Source: Bacteroidales bacterium UBA1735 | Lineage (GTDB): Bacteria; Bacteroidota; Bacteroidia; Bacteroidales; Paludibacteraceae | Length of the DNA stretch: 39,703 nt | NCBI GenBank assembly: GCA_002315745.1 | Contig: DCID01000003.1 | Coordinates: 1-39,703 of the forward strand | Direction of reading: 5' to 3' | Shown here: positions 8,653-19,600 of the stretch, piece after piece | How the letters are laid out: each line of letters opens with the position of its first letter | Numbering within the stretch: position 1 is the stretch's first letter | Translations under genes and position numbers: made by a program | Notes under the pieces: generated by a model | Databases searched by the model: none | What the model was told of the DNA's origin: nothing | The model's input: only the letters and a program-made list of their open reading frames with translations

Positions 8653-10057
8653 ATAGCCTCCCCCCCATCAAATCGTACTCTACGCCGTCACGTACGATGA
8701 CTACGCGGCCGTTACGAATCACCTTTTGAACGTTGTGGTTGTCGTTGTCGTTAACGTTAACCACTGCCGTCGGTGTATCCGTAGCTTTAATGCTGGAGTA
8801 GAGGATGATATGCTTTTGGCTGCCAAAGCTTTGGTAGCAAGAGAATATATCCGAGCTCTCGTTATATCTCAGCACACCACGAGAAGAGTTGGTCACTGAC
8901 TTCACGAGATCACCCTCTTCATCAATTTCCACCTTCCAGTAGTACACAGCATCTTGTGCTTTGAGGTGGTTAGAAGATGTGCTAGCAGCATAGATATATT
9001 TGCTATTGCTATCGATGAACGCATAGGTCGTATCTGTACTGATATTGACTTCTACACCATACAGCGCCTTCGCACCTACGTTCAGGGTACCATCCTCGTT
9101 GATAGTAACCTCCATCGGTTTGATGTTATTACCAGACTCATAGGTTCCCATCACTTTGGTCGTATCATCTAAGCTACCGAAGCATATCCATGCACTATCT
9201 ACTAATTGTTGTTTAATATCGGTGATGCGGTACATCTTCGTATCGGGCAGTACGCCTTTGACCGTTACGACGCAGGTATCTTTCTTGCCGCCATCCTCGG
9301 TGGTGACGATGATGTTCGCTTTACCTTCCGCCACAGCGGTTACTACGCCGTCGGTGACGGTAGCGACTGCTTGGTTGTCGGAACTCCAGGTTACGTTCTT
9401 ATTGCCAGCAGTCTCTGGTAATACGGTGGCGGTCAATGCCACTTGCCCACCTTCCAAAACAGTGGCGGTTTGTTTGTCTATCGTCACACTCTCTACGTGT
9501 ACTGACGGATCACCCGTATTCAACAAGTACAACTCAACCATTGCTTGTGTAGTACTCGTGTAGCACGCGAAGCGCCCACTTCCACTACTATTATACCGGA
9601 AGTATGGTTGAGTGCTTAATTGATTCTGATTAGTAATGATCGCATTACCCAAATCATCAATTTGAATCATGAACTCCGAGATAGCAGTACTCTTAGTTGA
9701 TAAGTCCGTACCATCTTTCAGCACTTTGATTACATTACCATCAATAGTCAAGGTTGTCTTGATATAGGGTTTATTGTACCCATCTTTCCCCGATGTGATA
9801 GTCCCTAACGTGATCTCGCCTTCGGTGTTGGTTACGGTGACGGTATCGTTACTAAATACCACTCCTGTCGTCACCGCAGCAAGGTACTTACTAGCGGACT
9901 CAGGTTTTTTACCATTCACTGCCGCCTTGCTGCTACCCATGATCACTTTGTCACCGGCTTTCAACTTTGTGACATCTGTTACTTTGACATACTTGGCACC
10001 GAATGCCATTGTGCAGCACATGATGGCTGCGCCTAAAATAATTAATCCTTTTTTCAT
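8651..10057 (-). CDS. Secreted Big_2 protein with putative type IX-like sorting tail
   Basis: A 468-residue protein with signal peptide MKKGLIILGAAIMCCTMAFG. It contains two copies of an unnamed beta-rich module (about 22-180 and 275-425). Each begins like YVKVTDV or YRITDI and ends with an RYN-x-F-x-CY motif followed by a Leu/Tyr strand. A Big_2 Ig-like domain lies between them (about 187-266, ending ATVTDGVVTAVAEGKANI). After a short NVNDNDNHN linker, encoded by the same hexamers as the array at 989-1144, comes a tail with NGRVVIVRDGVEYDLMGGRL. This resembles the Bacteroidales NG-x-I-x-R-x-G-x(2)-Y-x(3)-G C-terminal sorting tails. The gene sits 128 nt upstream of the M6 gene and 77 nt downstream of the small membrane protein. 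Surface location is likely; the binding target is unknown. Confidence 0.75.
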   Translation of the reverse strand: MKKGLIILGAAIMCCTMAFGAKYVKVTDVTKLKAGDKVIMGSSKAAVNGKKPESASKYLAAVTTGVVFSNDTVTVTNTEGEITLGTITSGKDGYNKPYIKTTLTIDGNVIKVLKDGTDLSTKSTAISEFMIQIDDLGNAIITNQNQLSTQPYFRYNSSGSGRFACYTSTTQAMVELYLLNTGDPSVHVESVTIDKQTATVLEGGQVALTATVLPETAGNKNVTWSSDNQAVATVTDGVVTAVAEGKANIIVTTEDGGKKDTCVVTVKGVLPDTKMYRITDIKQQLVDSAWICFGSLDDTTKVMGTYESGNNIKPMEVTINEDGTLNVGAKALYGVEVNISTDTTYAFIDSNSKYIYAASTSSNHLKAQDAVYYWKVEIDEEGDLVKSVTNSSRGVLRYNESSDIFSCYQSFGSQKHIILYSSIKATDTPTAVVNVNDNDNHNVQKVIRNGRVVIVRDGVEYDLMGGRL

Positions 10058-10092
10058 GTCGTTAAAAAACTTTGATTTTTGTTATTTTACAG

Positions 10093-10128
10093 GTCTAGAC
10101 ATCCTAGCGTTCCTAGAAGACCTAGAGT
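10093..10128. repeat. 9-nt tandem repeat, four units
   Basis: (T/C)CTAG recurs at exact 9-nt steps (GTCTAGACA, TCCTAGCGT, TCCTAGAAG, ACCTAGAGT) in the leader of the 468-aa gene, about 40 nt before its start codon. Confidence 0.6.
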
Positions 10129-10134
10129 TATTGA

Positions 10135-10521
10135 TTATTGGTTATCCGTTTTGCGGAGCGAGTTGCGCCAGCTACGGAGTCCAGCGAAGCCGCCTGCCAG
10201 TGCGAGCAGCACTAATAGGCCGTCGCCGATGGGGCTATATGGGTCATCATCATGACCAGGACGTTCATCATCGTCATCCCCTTCTTCAAAGGTAGCTTTA
10301 CGTACATTAGACCGATGGCTCACATTGGACGAATAATAGTCCTCAGCACTCACATATCCACTAACCGCAGCCGTAGATACGGTCGAACCTGACTGATTCA
10401 TGGACGACGTCGAGCGGAAGCTCGTGCTTGGCATTTCTGCCAAGCCCTGAGCTTTCACATTCATTACACTCATTAATACAATCGCTAAAACGAGCATTAC
10501 TTTTTTATTCATTGCTTTCAT
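10135..10521 (-). CDS. Small exported protein with PIGDG-helix-basic C-terminus
   Basis: About 128 residues from MKAMNKKVML (start at 10521; MNKKVM at 10512 is equally possible). It has an N-terminal signal sequence ending near VKAQ, then a Ser/Thr-rich segment of about 60 residues and an acidic patch (EEGDDDDERPGHDDD). The C-terminus has three parts: the motif SPIGDG, a hydrophobic helix (LLVLLALAGGFAGL), and a basic end (RSWRNSLRK). That layout resembles LPXTG- or PEP-CTERM-type sorting signals, but I cannot match it to a named family. It could equally be a simple membrane anchor. It lies 95 nt downstream of the giant protein gene and may be co-transcribed and functionally linked with it. 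Confidence 0.6.
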   Translation of the reverse strand: MKAMNKKVMLVLAIVLMSVMNVKAQGLAEMPSTSFRSTSSMNQSGSTVSTAAVSGYVSAEDYYSSNVSHRSNVRKATFEEGDDDDERPGHDDDPYSPIGDGLLVLLALAGGFAGLRSWRNSLRKTDNQ

Positions 10522-10569
10522 AACTTCTATCTTTCTATATTCTATCATTCTATATTTTTTTCTTCGCTT

Positions 10570-10608
10570 TCCCCACCTCCTCCCCTTTGAGGGGAGGCTG
10601 GGAGGGGT
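10570..10608. repeat. REP-like GC palindrome CTCCCCTTTGAGGGGAG
   Basis: A perfect CTCCCC/GGGGAG stem with related C- and G-rich flanks, between the giant gene and the small PIGDG gene. A similar palindrome (CTCCCCCTCATAGGGGGAG) occurs at about 39079-39098 and 39670-39689. This is a common dispersed element type in Bacteroidota. There is no T-run on the minus strand, so termination is doubtful. Confidence 0.6.
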
Positions 10609-10616
10609 CTTTCTTT

Positions 10617-13600
10617 TTATAGATTCACTCGTTTACCATTAGCATCATAGATTCTACCCTCGTATTCAATGAAGAGTTTATCCTCATGCATGAACTTAAA
10701 CGGAGCGCGTGTGCCTTCGACATCATCAATGCCCGTAGGCACAACCTGAGTAAACTCAACCGCGATAAAGAATCGGTTATCTATCTGACCCGTCTGATCG
10801 GTCGTAAAGACATAATCATCCGTGAGCAAGTCGGTTTGCGTCTTCGTTACCACATCTTGCAGATAAACGTGCTTGAGGTTCGTCGCGCCTTCCTTGGTAT
10901 CCAAGGAGAAGGTCATCTCGCCCTTGTTTGGAGCGTAGAACCCAACAGGTATCCAGTTGGACGCATGAGCAGGATTAACCGCATCGAACGCTAAGTTACC
11001 ACCCTTATCAATGAGATAGACGGAGGTGTTCGGTCCAATCGAGAACTTTGCCAAATCTTGGTCTAGAACAAACGTATCAGGATAATTGACACTAATCCTC
11101 ATACCTGCAAAGTCGTTTTGATCGCCTTGTTGCAGATAGAGATAGAACTTAACCAAGTCTTCCAATGTCTGCTTACGGGCAGGAGCATCTGCTTTACGTG
11201 CTGTATTCGAGATAACCAATCTACCATTACATGGAACTTGTGCGAAGTACGAACGGAATGGTAACATCTCCACAAATTCAGTTTCACCCGAATAGTACAT
11301 ACTGCCATCTGGACTCATATAAGTGATGTAATTTAATAGCGTCAACTTTTCATCATCAATAGAGTCTTGTATGTAGATTTTTCCTTCTACAGCCGTCATA
11401 TATGGGTTACCAATGTAGTTCCATCCGTAACTATTGAGACGACCCTTACCGCCTTGTTTTTGCCACAATGTAACACCTACGTATGCAGTAAATTTAGCTT
11501 CTGGATCACCACTTGTATGTCCAAACATTGGGAAACGTATGATGGAGAATTTCTGTCCTTTCACTTGTCGTTTACACGATACCGTATAACCGACACCTGC
11601 CGTAAATTGGTTCGCAGGAGTAAATGCATCTTCCAGTATCCAGTGACTGGATGCATCTTCGTTCGCTGCTGCCTGACCATCCCATGTCTCCGCCCACAAC
11701 TGCGTAGATCTTGCCATCGGTGAGCCATCCAAATACGTAACCTTCTCAAATGGCACAGTAACTGGCAGACTGGTTTGATACATACGTTTCGTATCTACTC
11801 GTTTCTCGTAATAGATAGTGTCCGTACTCGGATGGTGCAATTCACCCATTGCATACAATTGCGGTTCACCACCATACGGTGTCATCTCATACTTGCTACC
11901 ATCGTATATCTCGTCCTTACCACCGCGCAAGGTAATCTTTCCGTTAGCTTGGAACGCCTTACCATCATCAATCCGCAACTTCGAAGTCGGATAGATGGTC
12001 ACATTACGGAACGTGTTCGCTGCCTTATCTGCACCATTCGCATTCAGATGCGCACCATCACGGACAACCAAGTCCATATTATTATACTTTGCAGCAGTTA
12101 AGGTCGAGAATGGTGCCTCTGTTATAGACTTATTACCACGCGAAATAATAATTGGCACTTCCAGATTCGTCTGATAATCCGTCTCACTCACGGTCACTTT
12201 CACGCTCAGTTGATTACCCGCCTGGTTGAGCAGACTACCCGTATTGAATACGCACAACTTCGTGCCGTAGGTCGTGTAGTCAACCGCAGCATCTGCGCCC
12301 CACTCGCCTTCACCGATACGGCTATTGGACGTTGTACCAGCCGTCTGCATCGCTGTCCAGAGGTCGCCATCTGCCAACTCTACCAGCACCTTATCGCGGA
12401 ACCACTCAACCACACTCGCTTGCATATCCGTGAAGGTCGTGAATGGCAACAGATACAGTTGCGAGGTCTCCGAAGTACCGTATGTACCCCATACCAACTG
12501 ACCCTTCTTACCTCCACTCGTCGGACGGTTAATCACTAAGTTCGCTTGGTTATTATCACCCGTAGCCGTAAGCGTATATACCTTCAGGTCACTGGTGCTA
12601 ATTGCCCACTCGTAGTTAGGATTCTTCACATCCGAACCAATAGTTTTAATCTTCGAGCCATTTTTAATCGTCGTATGTGTATCAGTAGCATCACTTGCCC
12701 ACAACGCCGCGGAATCTTTCACAGCCGCGAAACGAACTGCCTCACCAGCCGCCTCATAGCGGTCGCCAGTAGTACTCGTCGTCTTCACTGGCCACATCAT
12801 GTATGCGCAGTTAGTCGGTGCCTCAGCCACCATCGTCGCCTCGTTCACCGTGATAGGCGTTGCCAATGGGTTGTCTGCTGCAGTCATGTTAGCAGGCAGT
12901 GCGTACCATTGGGTTCCTACCTTAGCCGCAATCACGAACTGATCAGGCAGGTGACGGCAGTGGATCTTCACTTCGCTCGTTAACAACGTATGAGCACTTG
13001 CCGAAACAGTCACATTCACTGTCTCTATACCATCCGTATTGACACTTGGCTTATAGTGCACATAGATTGGCATATTGACATTACCATCCGCAGGAACGGT
13101 CACCGTAACACTATTCAACGGTTTACTTGCCTTCGTAAAGTTAGGTGCCGTCGTCGTCGAGAAGTATACATCCGCATTGTCCGAAGTGATTGTAATCGTC
13201 TCACCCTCCGTCAGACGGATACCTTGCAGCGTGAGCGTTTGAGCGCCACGAACGGCAATGTTCTCACCCTTGCGGCTTGTGATGTTCACCACACCCTCGA
13301 TGGTCAAGTCAGGTTGCGGGTTAGGATTAGACGAGAACGTACGTTCCTCACAACTTCCTAAATATACCGCATAGTACTGAGTCGAGTTGTCGCAGTCTTG
13401 GCTGTAGCACTTGAAGGTAGCAGATGCTTGTATAGAAGGATTACTTACCAATCCCTTCATGAAGTACGTCGAACCCGCGTTCACACTGTACTGTGCCTTG
13501 AAGCTACCATTCGGCAATTGCTCAATCGTCCAGTAGCCTTCTGGTTCAGCACCCTGTGAAGCCAAGGCGTTGTCCAGAGTACCAGGATTCGTCAAGTACG

Positions 13601-16600
13601 AATTCAAGATATAATCCGTTCTCGCACTATTCCATAGACGGATATTCCACTTATCGGTCTCACCTGCACGTTTCTCGAAGTGGAACATCTGTGCTTTCGA
13701 GCAGTGTTGCGTCGAACTGAAGGACGATCCAGATCCTGTACCAGTTGCTTGCTCAGCATAGACGCGAATCGTATGACCATCGATAGCGTAGTACGGATCG
13801 CGGAAGCCTGCTTGGTTGTCGCTGGTGAAGTAAACGTAATAGTCACCACCATCCTCTAAGTCGAGCGGCTCGTTCGCCTTCATACTCGTGAAGACTGGAT
13901 ACAGCGTCACATTCGTATTCGGCATCGTGAACTTGTTTGGACCATCTGTGCGATAGATAGCGCCTGCAGGTACATCTATCGAAGCACCTTCGTCATCTAA
14001 GCTTCCAGCGTGTTGTGTGTTGTAGTCCGTAACAGACCATCCTACAAACGCCCAGTTCATCAAGTCACCACGCAGATCAATAGTCGGGAAGGTCGTTACA
14101 GTAGCACCACCAGTCAAACCTTGATAATCCTCAGCCTTACCACTACCATAGTTCACCGTACCACCCACTTGCGTGAAGGTGATGTTGTAACCATCTTGGC
14201 AAACAGGATTCGAGTAGTAGTACGTACCCGTAGCTGGAGTCAACGCAATCGCTGTCTTATATTGAGACTGCTGCATATTGAATCGATCGGATGCATACGA
14301 CAACCAGCGATCGGATCCATGAGCGTAAGTAGATGGCATTTTAAACATCCAGTTATCGCCATTCTGGGAAATATCCCAATGTCCGTTAGCCGTATTGGTG
14401 AACGTTACAGATGTTCCATCATTATGCTCAATAAATCCTTGGTTGGTAGCGAGACTATATTTGTTATCTTTATACACCACGTAGACTACCTGAGCTTGAG
14501 CGGCATCATCTGTAGCACTGAAGTAGTAGCTACCTGTCGTTGCGCCAAGATACTTATCGCCAGCAATATTAGTTACCTTATATGCACCCGAAACACCCAA
14601 GCTAAACGGTGTCGTATTCGTAATTGGTCTCGAATAAACCGCATATACATCTACGTTTGCTGCAGGCACGTAGGCACTTGGATTAGCAATGAGTGTCGGG
14701 CAAACAGGATACTCTGCCAAAGGCGTACTGCTCGTTGTCCATCCTACGAATGTCCAGTCAAAGCCACCTTCCTTGTCGCAGTGACCTGCACTCGCACCCG
14801 TACCCAAGTCGATGGCTGCACCAGCGCCACTTTGTACAATTGGCGTCGTCGCACCATTATCATGCTTGGTAACGGTATATACCGTCTCCCACTGAGCATA
14901 CAGCGTAATCGCATCGCCACCACCGAAGGTCGTCACTTCAGCGTCTGCCGCATAGTCTGTACCCAAACCATTGGACTGCGTGTTCCACTTCGAGAAGTGC
15001 CAGCCCGTCACATCCGTAGCGTGACCTACATTGTAGGTATTGAAGTTCGGATATGGGTTGTAGTCCAATGCTGTGTTAGCAGGCAATGTCGTACCCGCCT
15101 GACCATTCGCATCGTACGTCACCGTAATCTGCGTCGGAGCAATACATACTGGCTCCGTTGCATAGTAACGTGTACCCTTCTCTACTTGCTTGAAGAGATA
15201 TACGTAGTTAGTCTGTGTATTCGTATAGCCAGCGAAACGTCCACTACCTGTCGATACATATTGCAGTACACGTGTGCTATAGTTCACAGAATTGATAGCA
15301 CCTACTGGGCAGGCCTTACTATTTACTTGACCACCAGTAGTCAACTTCCAGTCGTATATCTTGGTGGTACCATTGGATGCGATACCATTACCATCCATAC
15401 CTTTTAGATATACATTCTTGTATCCATCGTACATGGAGAAGTTGCTGCCGCTTACTTCTATTTGCAAAATTTCTGCATCATTTGGTATAGCAGTCTCATC
15501 CAGTGTCGTGCAATTCTCAGGCAAGGCCAGCGATGTAACATTAGCATATCCACTTACGTTGAATTGCGTGTAAATAAATCCAGAAGTAGTAGCCGTCTGA
15601 TCAATCAATACATAGTTACCATTGGTCACACCACTCGTAATCTTATCATATCTATATCCAGCTTCGCCTTCCAATTTGGAATATACCGCACGGAAAGTCT
15701 TAGCCGAAGAACCCATAGCCACATGGTCACCTTGTTTATAATAGGTCAAACCTGGGTCAGTAGTCGTCTCAGCAATCACGCCTGTCTCAGCCCAACCCAA
15801 GAACGTGTACAGTTCGCAATCGGGACTAACTGGGAATGGAATCTCGCTTCCTTCTGCCACTTCTACCTCACTTACCGTTACGGAGTGGTCAATGAAGGTC
15901 ACGGTACTTGCCTTTGTCCACTTCGTGTAGATGGACAACGAACTGCCATAAACCACGCTCGCGGACAACTCAGCAATAGCCGCATCCGAGCAGTCTGCTA
16001 ACAAGTGCCATCCGCCAAACTCATAACCTGCTTTCACACCAGCAGGCAAGATAGTAGGACTACCATACGTATGCGTAGTTGGCAACGAAGACAGATTAGT
16101 ACCTGAGTATTCCGCACCACCCATATCATAATAGGTAAGGTTAGTAACATCGGCAGTCATATTCGCCTGAACAGTCACACCATCAGCAGGCATGATAAAG
16201 TGTTGTGGATCAACCGAAGCATCAATCACATCCACTGTTCCACCACCATCCTTAGTAATCGTCCATCCCGTGAACGAGTAACCCGTCTCAACAGGATTAG
16301 CCTTCATCGTCACATTCGCGCCAGCCACCTCATAGTGATCAATCTCACCCGAAGTCGAACCCGTATAGCGAACAGGATACTTAGTGTCCCAAATTGCATA
16401 CAGCGTTGTCACATGTGCACCTTCCGCAGAAGCAGAAAGCGTAATATCCGCACCTGGCAGATAATCCGTACCACTACCATTGGCTGCGGTGTTCCACTTC
16501 ACGAACATCTTGCCATCTGGAGCGGTGAAGCCATTAGCAGCCACCGTGAACGTACGTGCTGCCGCAGTAGCGGTACAAGATACCGCAGCCGAAGGACTCA

Positions 16601-19600
16601 TCGAACCCGAACCCGTGTTCGCATCGTATGCCAATTGAACGGTACATAAGCACTCAGCCGTCGAGAAGGTCGAGTTGGCTTCTGTGCTGTACGAGCAGTA
16701 TTCACCCGTACCCTTAGCACGAACCGCCCAAGCAATACCCGTCTCGCCGCAAGACTTACCAGTTACGGTGTACGAAGTAGAAGCATTATCTATCCACTCG
16801 CCATCCGCAATCTTCACTTGGTAACCACTCGCACCAGTCACCGCATCCCAACTCAATGTAGCACCCGTCTGTGTGCCTTCATAAGCCAAGTTAGTAGGCG
16901 TACCCAATGACGTGCAGCACTTCGAGATATAGTCGCTGTAGGTTGGAGTACCTGAAGTAATAGGTATCAACTCTACATCGTAATACGTAGTGTTGCCTGA
17001 CGTAAAGTTGGAAGTTCCATAGGTACCAAAGACAGTTTGATTCGTACAGAAAGTTCTAGTGGTTGTACCAACATTGATAATACGATATGTACCACGTGGA
17101 TATGTAGAACCTGTATTCACCGTCCATTCGCCACTAGAAGCGTATTGCGCAGCTAAAATACTAATATCTGTACCATCTGTGCCATAGTACTTATTAGATG
17201 CCTCTGCATTTTGCAGATAGTATCCATTCGTTGACTTGATGAACTTAACAACATGTCCTACAGCATTAGTAGAAGATATCACACCATTGGAAATCTTAGA
17301 GGTAATATCCACTACAGCTGGCCTACTCTTAGTGGTAATATTAGCAAATGCTTTGTAAGCATTACTGATATACGAAGCAATCACAAAGTCGCAAGAAGTA
17401 GCACTACCCGCCACGAACTCGCTCCAGGTTGTTGCGTTCACCTCTTCCGTTGCAAAGATAGCATAGAACGTCACATTCGAACTACCCATAGAACCAGTTG
17501 CTTGAGCCGCTGTCTTGAACAAGTCAGCAGGAGCACTTTGACCAGCAGCAGAAGACAACTCCGTCTGACTCCAACCAGCGAACTTATTTGCACCGCTACA
17601 ATCAGCCAACAGATTATCAGCAGGAGCAGTAGGCAACGTCATCGTTGAGAAGGCATCGCCCTCGTACAACGAGGTTGTGTAACTACCCGAAGCCGCACCG
17701 CCATTCACTACCCACGATACCGTGTGACTTGGAATAGCCGTGAATACAGGAGTAATCGTTACATCACCCTTGATAGTCGAAATCGTGCAAGTATTATTAG
17801 AGATAGCGCCCTTAGTAGCACCAGCAGCGCCAGCACCTGTGATATTCACATCCGACAAGCGGTAGTGAGCATCAGGCGTTGCCGTTAATGTCGTAGAAGC
17901 ACCAGTTGACCATACATCGTCAATACATTGTACACCCGACAAACTCAACGAAGATGTACCATGTTCAGCCGTACCCTTAGTAATCGTAATCTCATGTTGG
18001 CATGTCGCACAAGCCGTTACATATTGCGTCGTCTGTGGCACACTACCATCGGTGATAGCTACACCCGAGAACTGCTTGTTACCAGATGTACCACCAACCG
18101 TGAATGTTACGGAACTTGCATTACCCGTCCACTTCTGTGTCTCTGCATTGTATGTACCAGGACTTGCTGTAATCTCATTACCATCACCGCCAGTATTATA
18201 GTATGTAAATTGTAATGCTGTCATATTGTTGCCCGTCGTTGAGATAGTCATCTGACTGCCACCATATAGACGCAAGTGGGTTCCACCATACAACTTAGCG
18301 TCACCTCCTGCATTTGCAAATGCGAAGTTATAAGAAGGTGCCTTATCGTAGTTTTGGCCACTAAGCGTATAAGCCGTTCCTCCCTCATGTCCAAAGAACG
18401 CATTATCAAACGTAAAGTTCGGACTGGTCACAATCGCAAATACGGCGTAGTAAGTAACATCCGCGTTCACCACTGGAGAACTTGCTGCATCGGTAAAGAG
18501 CACTGCGGGTTTCGTGTCCGTAGGAGTCTCACCGATATTAGTTGTACTCCAACCCACGAACTTATTCGATGGGCTTTCGCAAGCCGTAACCAAAGTGCCA
18601 TCAGCAGGTGCCGTAGGCAATGTCGTCACTTTACCACCATGCTCCACTTCCGTAGTAGGCGAACCCGTCGAATAAGACGAACCATTCACCATCCACGATA
18701 CCGTGTGATGAGGAATAGCCTCAAACACCGCCGTAATCGTAGTAGCACTATTGATAGTGTAGTTCTCACCACTGGTGAAAGCATCACCATTTACCGTCAG
18801 ACTTGCTAACTGATAACCTGCGGCTGGTGTAGCCGTAATAGTAAGGATACACGTGTGCGCGAGGTCGCGGTTGCCAGATGTGAAGTTCGATGCCGTGCCG
18901 TCCACTGCCGTGTATGCCACATTCACCGTACCATTCGTGTAACTGCTGATCGCCACGTTCTGCGTCTTCATACCTTCTACCTTGTCGGTATTGAGGTACG
19001 TGCAGCCCTTATCTGTCGAACCAACCGTAGTCGGCATCATCGTATAAGACTTGTCTAACAGGAAGTATTGATATACCAACTCTCCCGTAATAGCATATTC
19101 GCCAGTCGGAGTTACATCGCTCGGCTGATAAATAGTGTTACTACCCGTCCAACCAGCAGCATTAGCCACCGTGAACGCAAAGTAGTTATTGTATGCAGGA
19201 ACGGTGCACTCATACAAGTTAGCCGTACCTGGCACTTTCGTCATCGCTGTTGCGACATTGTTATCCGTACGACCAATACGCAAGTGTTGTGAACCTTCCG
19301 TCCAGCTACCCAGCGAGTTATCGAAGTACAACTTCGCACCACCACTTACATAGAAGTTACCTGGCAACGAAGTCGATGCGCAGATCTTAGGATTATTGGT
19401 CGTGTTAATCACCGTGTTCGGATAGTAAACAATGATATAATACGTACCTGATCTATCCCATAAGTAGCAATCATCATTGCTATAATTTCCAAAGTTAGTC
19501 GTAATATTCGTTCCGTTGAATCCGATATGCTCGTATGTATGGTTATAATCATACGACGTAGTGGACAACGCAATCTTAAATTGGTTCGTTGCAGCCGTAG

